Below are positions 10,098-19,117 of a stretch of DNA of 64,000 nucleotides, piece after piece (position 1 is the stretch's first letter; each line of letters opens with the position of its first letter). The notes beneath the pieces were generated by a model. The model was not told the origin of the DNA. It saw only the letters and a list, made by a program, of their open reading frames with translations, and searched no databases. Source of the stretch: an uncultured Pontibacter sp. (lineage in GTDB: Bacteria; Bacteroidota; Bacteroidia; Cytophagales; Hymenobacteraceae); the NCBI GenBank assembly GCA_947499125.1, contig CANMMP010000001.1, positions 248,001 through 312,000 on the forward strand. The letters run 5' to 3'. A program made the position numbers and the translations under genes.

Positions 10098-10634
10098 ATG
10101 AAAAAACTGCTACCTGCCTTGCTTATACTTTTAAGTATAATTACGTCCTGCCAACAACAAGACGAAACTGTAACCGAAACGCCGGAACCTATAACTACTT
10201 TGCCTGATTCTGTAACGACAGATGATGAAGCTGTAAAAGTAATGCAGGCCATGTTTGATGCCTTTAACCGCCACGACCTGGAAGCTTTGCAAGCGCTTTA
10301 TGCAGATAGCGCGATCATTATGTCACCGGAAATGCCGGAACCGGCAATTGGCTCGCATCATGTTGCAGCTATTTATGGCTCCTTATTCCAGATGGCCCCA
10401 AATGTGCAGGACGAAGTCATCCATTACATACATAAAGATGGGGAAATAGCTGTAGAATTTATTTCATCTGGTACTGTAGAAAATATTAGTCCCGATGACC
10501 CGGCAGAAATGAGGGGAAAGCAGTTTGAGATAAAGATATTCTCCCGCCTCAAAATTAAAGATGGCAAAATAGTAGAGGACATATCCTACTTCGACCAACT
10601 GTCTTTTTTACAGCAGCTTGGTTTGGCAGAGTAA
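10098..10634 (+). CDS. SnoaL/NTF2-like lipoprotein
   Basis: A 178-residue lipoprotein. The signal peptide ends in the lipobox SIITSC (Cys18). A single NTF2-like domain follows, with DAFNRHDLEALQALYADSAII, the typical start of a SnoaL or ketosteroid-isomerase-like fold, and a closing strand pattern. Such proteins may bind small ligands or act as enzymes; no catalytic residue can be assigned. The gene follows rmuC closely and may be co-transcribed. Function unknown. Confidence 0.75.
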   Translation: MKKLLPALLILLSIITSCQQQDETVTETPEPITTLPDSVTTDDEAVKVMQAMFDAFNRHDLEALQALYADSAIIMSPEMPEPAIGSHHVAAIYGSLFQMAPNVQDEVIHYIHKDGEIAVEFISSGTVENISPDDPAEMRGKQFEIKIFSRLKIKDGKIVEDISYFDQLSFLQQLGLAE

Positions 10635-10755
10635 AGTATAAATGCAACTTTAATTAGCTGCGTTTTTTGTTTCGGCCTTTCGTATACTTAGCTACTCATT
10701 CTTGTAAATACATTCAAAAAAAGGTATCTTAGTAAGATAACCACGAACTGACCTT

Positions 10756-12582
10756 ATGAAAAAAATCGTTTTAACCGGCTTAACGGCAGCTATACTTTTC
10801 TCCTGCTCGAGCCAGAAATCCGACACGGCAGAAACCAGCGCCACCATAGAACTCACAGCCGAGCAAAAAAATGCGCAGGCTTTCTTAGACGAATACTCCG
10901 CTACCTACCAGGATCTTTATACCAAATCAGCTGAAGCGGAATGGGCTTCCAATACAAAGATCGTAGAAGGCGACACAACCAATGCAGCAGCTACACGTCG
11001 TGCGAACGAAGCATTTGCGGCCTTTACAGGTAGTGTAGAGAACATTGAAAAAGCCCGTGCCTTTCTGGAGCAGAAAGACCAGTTAACAGAACTGCAGGTG
11101 AAACAACTGGAGGCTATACTTTATACAGGTGCAAACAACCCGCAAACTATACCTGATATTGTAAAGGCCCGCATTAAAGCTGAAACCGAGCAAACTGAGA
11201 AACTATACGGCTTTGATTACCGCATCTACGAAAAGTCAGTAACGACAAACGATATAGACAACATTCTTAAATCTGAAACAGATCTTAAAAAGCGCCTGGA
11301 TGCCTGGAACGCGAGTAAAGAAGTTGGCCCTGGGTTAAAGGAAGGACTTTTAAAGCTTCGCGACCTGCGTAACCAAACTGTGCAAAGCCTTGGCTACGAC
11401 GATTACTTTACTTATCAGGCTTCGGATTATGGTATGTCGCGGGAAGAGATGATGACCATGATGCAGCAGATTAATAAAGACCTGCTACCATTGTACCGCG
11501 AACTACACACCTATGCCCGTTACGAACTGGCTAAAAAGTATGGTGTAAAAGATGTGCCGGATTACCTGCCTGCTCACTGGTTACCAAACCGCTGGGGCCA
11601 GGACTGGAGCCCGATGGTTGAAGTGAAAGGTATAGACCTGGATGGTGCCTTAAAAGCAAAAGGCGATAAGTGGCTGGTTGAGCAATCGGAGCGCTTTTAT
11701 GTAAGCCTTGGTTTTGACAAAATGCCGGAAAGCTTTTATACCAAATCGAGCTTATACCCGCTGCCTCCAAATGCTGGTTACAAAAAGAACAACCACGCAT
11801 CGGCCTGGCACATGGACCTGGATAAAGATGTTCGCAGCCTGATGAGTGTTGAAGCTAACGCTGAGTGGTATGAAACCACCCATCACGAGCTTGGCCACAT
11901 CTATTATTACATGACCTATACTAACCCTGATGTACCGGTATTGCTACGCGGAGGTGCTAACCGTGCTTACCACGAAGCTATAGGTAGCCTAATGGGTTTA
12001 GCTGCCATGCAGAAACCTTTCCTGGCTGAGCTTAACCTGATCGACAAAAATACACAGACGGATGAAGTACAGACGCTACTGAAAGAAGCATTAAGCTATG
12101 TAACGTTTATACCTTTTGCAGCTGGCGTAATGAGTGAATGGGAACATGACTTTTATGCAAAGAACTTACCGGCAGACCAACTGAACAAGCGCTGGTGGGA
12201 GTTAGCTAAAAAATACCAGGGCATGGTGCCACCAGCAAACCGTGGCGAAAATTACCTGGACCCGGCAACTAAAACGCACATAAACGACGATGCCGCCCAG
12301 TATTACGACTACGCCATGTCTTATGTCATCTTGTTCCAGCTGCACGACCATATTGCTAAAAATATACTGAAGCAGGATCCAAGGGCAACTAACTACTACG
12401 GAAATAAAGAAGTAGGTAACTTTTTGCGTGACATTATGTACCCGGGCGCTTCTGCCGACTGGAGAGAAATGCTGAAAGAAAAGACCGGCGAAGAACTGAA
12501 TGCCAAAGCCATGGTCGATTACTTTACCCCACTGATGGAATATTTAAAAGAGCAGAACAAAGGCCGTAAATATACCATTTAA
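10756..12582 (+). CDS. M2-family (ACE-like) peptidyl-dipeptidase lipoprotein
   Basis: A 608-residue zinc metallopeptidase, lipid-anchored (lipobox AAILFSCSS, Cys17). The active-site motif HHELGHIYYY gives zinc ligands His377 and His381 with catalytic Glu378, and the third ligand is probably Glu407 in YHEAIGS. This is the pattern of peptidase family M2 (angiotensin-converting-enzyme-like dipeptidyl carboxypeptidases), whose usual length is about 600 residues. It probably trims oligopeptides in the periplasm or at the cell surface. A single strong terminator follows. Both catalytic motifs are intact. Confidence 0.88.
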   Translation: MKKIVLTGLTAAILFSCSSQKSDTAETSATIELTAEQKNAQAFLDEYSATYQDLYTKSAEAEWASNTKIVEGDTTNAAATRRANEAFAAFTGSVENIEKARAFLEQKDQLTELQVKQLEAILYTGANNPQTIPDIVKARIKAETEQTEKLYGFDYRIYEKSVTTNDIDNILKSETDLKKRLDAWNASKEVGPGLKEGLLKLRDLRNQTVQSLGYDDYFTYQASDYGMSREEMMTMMQQINKDLLPLYRELHTYARYELAKKYGVKDVPDYLPAHWLPNRWGQDWSPMVEVKGIDLDGALKAKGDKWLVEQSERFYVSLGFDKMPESFYTKSSLYPLPPNAGYKKNNHASAWHMDLDKDVRSLMSVEANAEWYETTHHELGHIYYYMTYTNPDVPVLLRGGANRAYHEAIGSLMGLAAMQKPFLAELNLIDKNTQTDEVQTLLKEALSYVTFIPFAAGVMSEWEHDFYAKNLPADQLNKRWWELAKKYQGMVPPANRGENYLDPATKTHINDDAAQYYDYAMSYVILFQLHDHIAKNILKQDPRATNYYGNKEVGNFLRDIMYPGASADWREMLKEKTGEELNAKAMVDYFTPLMEYLKEQNKGRKYTI

Positions 12583-12595
12583 TATATTACCTAAC

Positions 12596-12636
12596 AAAAC
12601 AAAAGCAGCTACCAAACCGGTAGCTGCTTTTGTTTT
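12596..12636. terminator. Bidirectional terminator
   Basis: A perfect 18-bp stem (12596-12613 with 12619-12636) with loop AAACC and flanking A/T tracts sits between the convergent M2-peptidase and pirin genes. Confidence 0.88.
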
Positions 12637-12652
12637 ATAGTATAGTCGCTGC

Positions 12653-13372
12653 TTAGTAATTTGCTTCTACCGCCGGCACATCAACAAGTATAAACGATGC
12701 TTTCGATAAAGCGTGTATAGAAATAATATCCTGCTCTTCAAGCCTTAACTGATCATTCTTCTCCAGTTCAACGCCATTCACAATCACATTACCTTCCAGT
12801 ATATACACCAAAGATTTCCTGATCTTAAAGGTTTGGTAATCGAAATCTTTGCCCTGGCTAAAGTTGCCGTAATAAATGGTAGAGTTCGAATTGATGAATA
12901 CAACATTTTCCAATACTTTCTGGCCGGTTACCAAAGGCACCAGCTCATCAGAGTTATCCAGAAAATCGATCTTTAAATGTTCGTACGAAGGAGCTAAGCC
13001 GCGTTTGTTAGGTAAAAACCAAAGCTGCAGCAAATGTACATCTGCCTCCGACCGATTAGCTTCCGAATGTGTGATGCCTGTGCCGGAGGTCATGCGCTGT
13101 ACTTCGCCGGCATGAACTACAAATTCGTTACCCAAGCTATCGGTGTGGTATAGTTCCCCGTCCAGTACAATGGTTACAATTTCCATTTCGGTGTGCGGGT
13201 GCATCGGGAAACCAGAGTCCGGACTAACGATATCATCATTGAAAACCCGCAGTGGCCCATACTGCACGTTTGCAGGGTCGTAATAGTCTGCAAAAGAGAA
13301 AAGGTAATGAGAGCGGAGCCAGTCCCCGGTTCTTGCGTCGTGCCGCTCGGCGGCGCTTATCTGTTTTATCAT
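12653..13372 (-). CDS. Pirin family protein (YhaK-like)
   Basis: A 239-residue bicupin of the pirin superfamily. The N-terminal cupin carries the metal-binding pattern FPMHPHTEMEIVTIVLDGE with H-x-H and a downstream Glu, then SGTGITHSEAN. The second cupin is at the C-terminus (VYILEGNVIVNGVELEKND). Homologues act as quercetin 2,3-dioxygenases or redox-responsive regulators; the precise role here is unknown. Length is normal. It is monocistronic, with terminators on both sides. Confidence 0.88.
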   Translation of the reverse strand: MIKQISAAERHDARTGDWLRSHYLFSFADYYDPANVQYGPLRVFNDDIVSPDSGFPMHPHTEMEIVTIVLDGELYHTDSLGNEFVVHAGEVQRMTSGTGITHSEANRSEADVHLLQLWFLPNKRGLAPSYEHLKIDFLDNSDELVPLVTGQKVLENVVFINSNSTIYYGNFSQGKDFDYQTFKIRKSLVYILEGNVIVNGVELEKNDQLRLEEQDIISIHALSKASFILVDVPAVEANY

Positions 13373-13497
13373 TGCGCTTCTAAAAGTATAGGTTTTGCAT
13401 ACAACACTATAAATTGTTGTTGGTAGCCTTTACGCATTTTTGCAATTAGTTGTTAAGCAATTGCCTTTCAGATCAAAACGAGCGGCTTTTAAACAAA

Positions 13498-13525
13498 AAA
13501 TCCTGCCCATAATAGTACAGGATTT
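13498..13525 (-). terminator. Terminator of the S24/Xre gene
   Basis: An 8-bp stem (AAATCCTG with CAGGATTT) is followed by T-rich sequence on the minus strand. It is placed just past the stop codon at 13547. Confidence 0.6.
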
Positions 13526-13546
13526 ATAAGTATACTATTAAGGACC

Positions 13547-14320
13547 TTAGTCTACTTTTTTAAGCTTCTGCATTTCTTTCTGCAGGTCGAGTACGATAGA
13601 GGATAACTTATCCAGCGACAGGTCTGCTATAGGGAACGTGCTGCTGATGTATGATTTAGCCTCCCAGATCTCCATAATATCATTTACATGTAGTTCGTAA
13701 GGCGAATATACCGGGTTATCAGAATGCAGGCGTAAAACAGCTCCATCCTGTAGCTTATGGTAGATACGCTTAAATACAACACCTTCTTTCTGACTAACTA
13801 TAATACATGGCGTACCGTCTTTTATACTTCTCCAGTCATCAATGTAACGCCCAACTATAACGGTGCCGGATGTAATAGGTAACATTGAATCGCCGCTGAT
13901 CTCAAATGCACGGAAAGTACCACTACTGCCAAGCATTGGTAACCTGAAACGAGGAAGCTCTTCAATAAATTCAGGGTCAGCGTATCCGTTCAGGTAACCG
14001 GCACTTGCCTTAAGAGGTACGAGTTCAATATTTTCTTTTTCGTCGTTATCAACTGTAATAGCCAACACGCGCATATTATTACCGGCATTCGCTGTAGCTC
14101 CAGTCCCTTTTCCCTTACCTGTTGACAGGTCAACTGTTATCAGTTCGTCGAGGCTTACTGAAAAATGACGGGCAATATTGATCAGGGTCGTTAGTTTAGG
14201 TTCGGCCCTACCCTCTTCGTAAGCACCAACAAGCGAGCGTTTTATATCGAGCTGCTCAGCAAGCTGTGCCTGCGTATAGCCTGCTTTCTTTCTTAAATAT
14301 CTTAAGTTAGCTGTTACCAT
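13547..14320 (-). CDS. Xre-family regulator with S24 peptidase-like domain
   Basis: About 257 residues. An N-terminal Xre helix-turn-helix (LRYLRKKAGYTQAQLAEQL, KRSLVGAYEEGRAEP) is followed by a Gly-rich linker and a LexA/S24 domain from about residue 130. The S24 domain contains the nucleophile motif EISGDSMLP and the basic dyad region GVVFKRI. The Ser and Lys needed for autocleavage or self-dimerisation are both visible. The longer frame to 14335 begins with TTG, so I take the ATG at 14320. In Bacteroidota this protein class is widespread on chromosomes, not only in prophage; there is no phage gene nearby. Confidence 0.85.
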   Translation of the reverse strand: MVTANLRYLRKKAGYTQAQLAEQLDIKRSLVGAYEEGRAEPKLTTLINIARHFSVSLDELITVDLSTGKGKGTGATANAGNNMRVLAITVDNDEKENIELVPLKASAGYLNGYADPEFIEELPRFRLPMLGSSGTFRAFEISGDSMLPITSGTVIVGRYIDDWRSIKDGTPCIIVSQKEGVVFKRIYHKLQDGAVLRLHSDNPVYSPYELHVNDIMEIWEAKSYISSTFPIADLSLDKLSSIVLDLQKEMQKLKKVD

Positions 14321-14335
14321 ATCCTTTTCTGCCAA

Positions 14336-14879
14336 TTTAGTTAGCTTAAACAGTACCTCAAGATACTATAGAAGCATTTATGAAGTAAATATACGGTAAA
14401 TAAAAAAAATGTACTAATATTTTTAGCAATTAATTTAAATATATTTTAGTAAGTATGGTTTTATCAATTATAGATAGGGTGTTATGGATAAAAATAACCC
14501 TATTTTAAAAATACTTATTATAGTTATATATTTTCCCTTTATCTTACGAAACATAATTTGCAACTATAATACAAATTACCATACCTTTACAATCGAACAC
14601 AAACGCTCGCTGTTTATTGTTTTTCAATCACTTATAGTTAATTCTTTATTCTCAAGTGAATATTAATGTATAACTATATTTAAATTATTGATTGAACTGC
14701 AAGTTTACTTATAGTTTAAAAGTGCAATAGCCGGTTTTACTAATATCAATTTGATTTTATAAACTGTTTTTGAACTTTATAAAGAAGCAGCCGGTTACGT
14801 TTAAAATTTTAAAAGGTTACAAAAAAAATTATTCAGCTTTTTAGCCAAAGCATAATTCAACTTTTAGCCAAAGTATTAC
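14336..14879. other. AT-rich divergent intergenic region
   Basis: About 540 bp of strongly AT-rich sequence lies between the divergent S24 regulator and subtilase genes. A 60-codon frame (14484-14666) lacks recognisable features and looks like chance. It should hold the promoters of both genes. A -7-like TATATTTA on the minus strand lies about 70 bp before the regulator, and a direct repeat lies just before the subtilase start. Confidence 0.45.
14831..14876 (+). repeat. Imperfect direct repeat before the subtilase start
   Basis: Two adjacent copies (14831-14853 and 14855-14876) share the core CTTTTAGCCAAAG and end 3 bp before the start codon at 14880. They may be regulatory or a small slippage duplication in the 5' leader. 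Confidence 0.6.
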
Positions 14880-16283
14880 ATGTCGAAGAACTCATTCAAG
14901 AAAGCCTTATCAATGGCTTTACTGACCGGCGCTGTATCTTTTACAGCCTGTCAGCAGGAAGAACTGATGGAAAATCAGTTTGCCAAGGAAACTCCTTCCT
15001 TCTCTTCATCAAATGTACAGCCTATACAGGGGCAGTATATTGTTGTAATGAAGCCTAAGGGTAGCAGCTTAACTGCAAGCAGGATTGGTGAATTGTCTAC
15101 TTCTGAACGCCAGGAGATTAGAACAAGCCGTCTGAGCCTGCTTACAGAGTTAAGAGTTGAAGATGATGCTGTAAGAGAAGTTTATGAAGGTGCTGTTAAT
15201 GGTTTTGCTGCCAAGCTTACCGATGAGCAGATCGAGGCGCTTCGACGTAATCCAAATGTTGCTTCTATCGAGCAGGATTACTTTATTACATTAGGCAGAC
15301 CTACAAAAGACGGTACTACCAGCACTTCAAAAGGCAAAGGTGGCGGCGGAAAGAAAACAAAAGAGCCGGTTGCTGAACCTACTCCTACTCCAACGGAGCC
15401 AACCCCTGAGCCTACTCCAACTCCGGAACCAGAGCCAACCCCTGAGCCGGAGCCGGAACCAACTCCTACCCCAACACCTTCTCCATCAACTGGTGCTTAT
15501 GCAACTATAACTCCAAAAGCTGGTGAGCTTGTGCCATGGAACATAGCCCGTGTAGGTTATGGTGATGGTACTGGCAGAACTGCCTGGGTAATTGACTCTG
15601 GTATCGATACGGATCATCCTGATCTGAACATCGACCTGAGCCGCAGCGCTTCTTTCATTTATGGTAATACATCAGTAGAAGATGGTTACGGACACGGTAC
15701 TGCTGTAGCTGGTGTAATTGCCGCTAAAAACAATGGTTCTGGTATGATCGGTGTTGCATCTGGTGCTACTATAGTTGCGCTTCGCGTTTTTGATGACGCT
15801 GGAGCCGGTACTATGTCACGTGCAATATCTGCTGTAAACCATGTAATTAATGTAGCTTCTCCGGGTGATGTTGTAAATATGAGCCTTGGTGGTGGAATAT
15901 CTTCTACCTTAGATAACGCTGTAAAAAATGCAGCTGCTAAAGGCATCCTGTTTGCCATAGCTTCAGGTAACAGCGCCGTTGATTGTATCAATAACTCTCC
16001 TGCCCGCGTGGACGCCCCTAATGTGTACACCGTTTCTGCTATGGACCGTTATGACCGTTTTGGTTCATTCTCTAACTATGGCGCTCCGGTAGACTATGCA
16101 GCTCCTGGTGTAAGCGTTACAAGTACATCTAATAATGGTGGCCTAACAAATTCAGCTTCAGGTACGTCGTTTGCCGCACCACACGTAGCTGGTATACTTT
16201 TGCTGCAAGGCACTGTAAATAGCAATGGCATTGTTAACGGTGACGTTGATGCGAACCCGGACCCGATTGCTGTTCTGAAATAG
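14880..16283 (+). CDS. S8 family subtilisin-like serine protease (lipoprotein)
   Basis: A 467-residue protease. The signal peptide ends in a lipobox-like SFTAC (Cys24). An I9 propeptide-inhibitor domain (about 45-140, QGQYIVVMKPKG to SIEQDYF) is followed by a low-complexity linker of P, T and E (about 165-205). The subtilase domain carries the triad Asp in VIDSGIDTDHPDL, His in GHGTAVAGV and Ser in GTSFAAPHVAG. All three residues are intact, and the chain ends shortly after the catalytic Ser with no C-terminal secretion domain. It resembles proteinase-K-like extracellular subtilases; the lipid anchor suggests surface retention. Confidence 0.9.
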   Translation: MSKNSFKKALSMALLTGAVSFTACQQEELMENQFAKETPSFSSSNVQPIQGQYIVVMKPKGSSLTASRIGELSTSERQEIRTSRLSLLTELRVEDDAVREVYEGAVNGFAAKLTDEQIEALRRNPNVASIEQDYFITLGRPTKDGTTSTSKGKGGGGKKTKEPVAEPTPTPTEPTPEPTPTPEPEPTPEPEPEPTPTPTPSPSTGAYATITPKAGELVPWNIARVGYGDGTGRTAWVIDSGIDTDHPDLNIDLSRSASFIYGNTSVEDGYGHGTAVAGVIAAKNNGSGMIGVASGATIVALRVFDDAGAGTMSRAISAVNHVINVASPGDVVNMSLGGGISSTLDNAVKNAAAKGILFAIASGNSAVDCINNSPARVDAPNVYTVSAMDRYDRFGSFSNYGAPVDYAAPGVSVTSTSNNGGLTNSASGTSFAAPHVAGILLLQGTVNSNGIVNGDVDANPDPIAVLK

Positions 16284-16306
16284 TATATTAAGGTTAATTG
16301 TTTAAA

Positions 16307-16342
16307 GAAACGGCAAGCCCTGTTATGGGGCTGGCCGTTTTG
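16307..16342 (+). terminator. Terminator of the subtilase gene
   Basis: A hairpin (AAACGGCAAGCCC with GGGGCTGGCCGTTT, one bulge) is followed by TTGTTTTC. It overlaps the first base pairs of the RecQ-derived tandem repeat. Confidence 0.7.
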
Positions 16343-16455
16343 TTTTCATCTTAAAATTGATCAGGCGCCGTTCCTTTTATAGATAGCGATCGAGAGTTTT
16401 GCTTTCATCTTAAAATTGATCAGGCGCCGTTCCTTTTATAGATAGCGATCGAGAG
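16337..16455 (-). repeat. 59-bp tandem duplication of the recQ 3' end
   Basis: Two head-to-tail copies of a 59-bp unit (16337-16395 and 16396-16454) differ at a single base (16343 T against 16402 C). The second copy contains the last codons and stop of recQ. The first repeats the same codons (encoding LSIAIYKRNGA and stop) downstream of the gene as a non-coding relic. Confidence 0.92.
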
Positions 16456-18555
16456 CCTTATCTTATAGTATTCGTATTGCTCGTTCAGCGCTTCATAAAG
16501 GTCTTTCAATTTAGCATCTGCTCCCATGCCGGCTATAGTTTTACTTATGGCCTGGTACTCTTTTTTAGTTACGAACCGGTAAAGGTCAACATCATCGTAG
16601 CCTTGCTCATATAAAGTTGCCAGGTGCGAATAAATAGTTACCGGATTTAAATTACGCATGGCTGCGATCTGCTCAGGGTTATTTCCTTTTTTTAATTCTT
16701 CATACGTTACCAGGTGGGTTGCACCTTTTACCTTGTTTCCCTTCTCCTGCTCATCAGTCATAAAGTTGATGATCTCATTCACGAAATCATAGCCATAACG
16801 CTCATACTTTAGTGAACCTACCCCTGAAATTGCCAGCATCGCAATACGGTTGGTTGGTTTTTCCGCAGCCATTTCCATTAATGTGCTGTCACTAAACACA
16901 ACATAGGGCGGCACGCCATATTCATCGGCAAGGCGTTTACGTAAGGTGCGTAATCGTTCGAACAAAGCATCTTTTATCTGTTCACGCTTCGGTCGTGCCC
17001 GGCTTATAGTTTCCTCGGCAGGCTGTTTTATCTCATCAAACTTAACAAGTTGCACCTGACGGCCTTCAAAAAGTACCTGTCGGCTTTGATCAGTCAGTTT
17101 TAAACTATAGTTCTGGTCGTAGGCTAATTCCATCAAGCCGGCATTCAGCATCTGATGCAGATAACGTTGCCAATCCATCGGGCTGGTATCGCGGCCTGCA
17201 CCATAGGTTTTAATTTTATCGTAACCACCTTCCAGTACCTGTGCGCTGCGTGAGCCTCTTAATACATCAGTTAATAGGCCCATATTCAGGCGCTCCTGCG
17301 AACGGGCAATAGCTGAAAGTGCTTTTTGTGCCAGCAACGTACCATCAAACGAAGTAGGCGGATTACGGCATATATCGCAGTTACCACAGTTCTTTGTCAT
17401 GGTCTCGCCGAAATACTGCAACAAGATCCTGCGACGGCAAATGGTGGCTTCAGCGTACTGCTGCATTCGGTCCAGTTTAACCAGCTGTAATTCGGTCTGC
17501 TTTTCGTTGCCTTCTGTCAGCATACTGCGCATACTCATTACATCCGCAAAACTATAAAATAGCAGTGCATCCGACTTAGCTCCGTCACGGCCAGCACGGC
17601 CAATCTCCTGGTAATACCCTTCTATATTTTTAGGCAGGTTATAATGTATCACCCACCGCACATTCGACTTATCGATACCCATACCAAAGGCAACTGTGGC
17701 GCAAACGATCTGCACATCGTCTTTCAGGAAAGCTTCCTGGGCTTTGGCTCTTTGCTGTGCACTCATACCGGCATGGTAGCAGGTAGCACGGTATCCTTTG
17801 CGTTTAAGCTTATCCGCTATACTTTCTGTTCCTTTTCTGCTCAGGCAATATATAATACCTGGTTGCCCCTGGTGCCGATCCAGAAACTCTGTGATCCGGT
17901 TGAACCTGTCGCGGGCAGGCTTTACCATCAGGTTAATATTTGGCCTGTCGAAGGATGCTATAAATACCTTCGGATCCTGCATCCATAGTTGCTCCTGTAT
18001 GTCCTTCTGTGTCAGTCTGTCAGCGGTGGCAGTTAAGGCAACCATAGGAACACCCGGAAACTGCTGCTTCAATATTTTTAGCTGCGTATACTCAGGCCGG
18101 AAATCGTGGCCCCAGGCTGAAATACAATGTGCTTCGTCAACTGCAAATAACGACACCTGCAATCTCTTCAGAAAAGAAAGGAAACCCGAGGAAAGTAATT
18201 TTTCGGGAGATACATACAATAGCTTTAGCTCACCGGAAAGACAAGCGTTCTCAACACGGTATTGTTCGTCGGGAGTTAAAGAACTGTTAAGATAAGCAGC
18301 CTGGATCCCGTTCACCAATAAAGCTTCTACCTGGTCTTTCATTAGGGCGATGAGTGGCGATATGACCACACAAATGCCAGGCATTACTACAGCAGGTACC
18401 TGGTAACAGACAGACTTTCCACCACCTGTTGGCATGAGCACCACCACATCCTGCTTCTGCAGCAGGCAACTGATGATCTGCTCCTGCATGGGCCTGAAAT
18501 TATCGTAACCAAAGTATAGCTTTAACGCCTCGCGCGCTTCCCGAATCTCCATCAT
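16420..18555 (-). CDS. recQ: ATP-dependent DNA helicase RecQ
   Basis: A 711-residue 3'-5' DNA helicase. Walker A is MPTGGGKSVCYQVPA (Lys47), the DEAH box is DEAHCISAWGHDFRPEY, and motif VI is QEIGRAGRDG. The RecQ-Ct zinc-binding cysteines are visible (CRRR, then CGNCDIC), followed by a winged helix and an HRDC domain (about 525-600). An extra C-terminal extension of roughly 100 residues ends in YKRNGA. It acts in recombination-fork repair. ATG codons at 18555 and 18552 are equally possible starts. The stop codon lies within a tandem repeat (see repeat entry), but the reading frame itself is intact. Confidence 0.93.
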   Translation of the reverse strand: MMEIREAREALKLYFGYDNFRPMQEQIISCLLQKQDVVVLMPTGGGKSVCYQVPAVVMPGICVVISPLIALMKDQVEALLVNGIQAAYLNSSLTPDEQYRVENACLSGELKLLYVSPEKLLSSGFLSFLKRLQVSLFAVDEAHCISAWGHDFRPEYTQLKILKQQFPGVPMVALTATADRLTQKDIQEQLWMQDPKVFIASFDRPNINLMVKPARDRFNRITEFLDRHQGQPGIIYCLSRKGTESIADKLKRKGYRATCYHAGMSAQQRAKAQEAFLKDDVQIVCATVAFGMGIDKSNVRWVIHYNLPKNIEGYYQEIGRAGRDGAKSDALLFYSFADVMSMRSMLTEGNEKQTELQLVKLDRMQQYAEATICRRRILLQYFGETMTKNCGNCDICRNPPTSFDGTLLAQKALSAIARSQERLNMGLLTDVLRGSRSAQVLEGGYDKIKTYGAGRDTSPMDWQRYLHQMLNAGLMELAYDQNYSLKLTDQSRQVLFEGRQVQLVKFDEIKQPAEETISRARPKREQIKDALFERLRTLRKRLADEYGVPPYVVFSDSTLMEMAAEKPTNRIAMLAISGVGSLKYERYGYDFVNEIINFMTDEQEKGNKVKGATHLVTYEELKKGNNPEQIAAMRNLNPVTIYSHLATLYEQGYDDVDLYRFVTKKEYQAISKTIAGMGADAKLKDLYEALNEQYEYYKIRLSIAIYKRNGA

Positions 18556-18603
18556 ACTATAAAATACTGCTTTGCTGCTATGTCAGCCGTGTTTCTGTTT
18601 ACC

Positions 18604-18611
18604 CAAAGATA
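18604..18611 (-). promoter_or_regulatory. Candidate recQ -7 promoter element (TATCTTTG)
   Basis: An exact TAnnTTTG match on the minus strand lies about 49 bp upstream of the recQ start. Confidence 0.5.
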
Positions 18612-18711
18612 CAGCTATTTTACCTAACCCTGAAGCCCTGTTCGTATATAGGTTCATAACTCTCATACAAGTAACGCGTAGGTTATAGTAAGCAAAAAAT
18701 AAAATAAAACT

Positions 18712-19044
18712 ATGAAATCAGAGAGAACAAACAACCTGGAACATGTGCTAATTAAGTGTATTACAGCCTGCGAAACCTGCGCCACTATGTGCCTGCAGGA
18801 AGATGATGTAAAAATGATGGCACGCTGTATTATGCTTGACCGCGACTGTGCAGATATCTGTACATTAACGGCACGTTTTGTAGCGCGTAATTCGGACCAT
18901 GCCAAGCATGTAATGAAGGAGTGTATTGAAATTTGCCGCGCCTGCGAGGAAGAGTGCCGTAAGCATAAACACGACCATTGCCAGCAGTGTGCTGATGCCT
19001 GCCGCGAATGTGCGGAAGCATGTGAGCAATGGATGAGAGGCTAA
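18712..19044 (+). CDS. Four-helix bundle copper-binding (Csp/DUF326-like) protein
   Basis: A 110-residue protein with 16 cysteines, mostly spaced CxxC or CxxxC along amphipathic helices (CITACETCATMC, CIEICRACEEEC, CQQCADACRECAEAC). This matches the copper storage protein family, in which four-helix bundles lined with Cys store many Cu(I) ions. There is no signal peptide, so it is the cytosolic type. There is no copper ATPase or regulator adjacent. It is a single gene with its own terminator. The family assignment is strong; copper loading is inferred. Confidence 0.88.
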   Translation: MKSERTNNLEHVLIKCITACETCATMCLQEDDVKMMARCIMLDRDCADICTLTARFVARNSDHAKHVMKECIEICRACEEECRKHKHDHCQQCADACRECAEACEQWMRG

Positions 19045-19063
19045 CAGGCTCAAACTATAAAAC

Positions 19064-19101
19064 AAAAAGCGGTGCTGAATTAGATTTCAGCACCGCTTTT
19101 T
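19064..19101. terminator. Bidirectional terminator
   Basis: A 16-bp stem (19064-19079 with 19086-19101) with a 6-nt loop and flanking A/T tracts sits between the convergent copper-storage-like and holin-family genes. Confidence 0.85.
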
Positions 19102-19117
19102 TATGTATCAGATTCTT

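Noticed and set aside
13547..14320. S24/Xre regulator and the holin-family gene as evidence of a prophage
   Set aside because: Both families are common on Bacteroidota chromosomes and no structural, integrase or lysis gene is near either.
14484..14666. 60-codon frame in the AT-rich spacer
   Set aside because: No recognisable domain, extreme AT bias and no ribosome-binding or promoter support.
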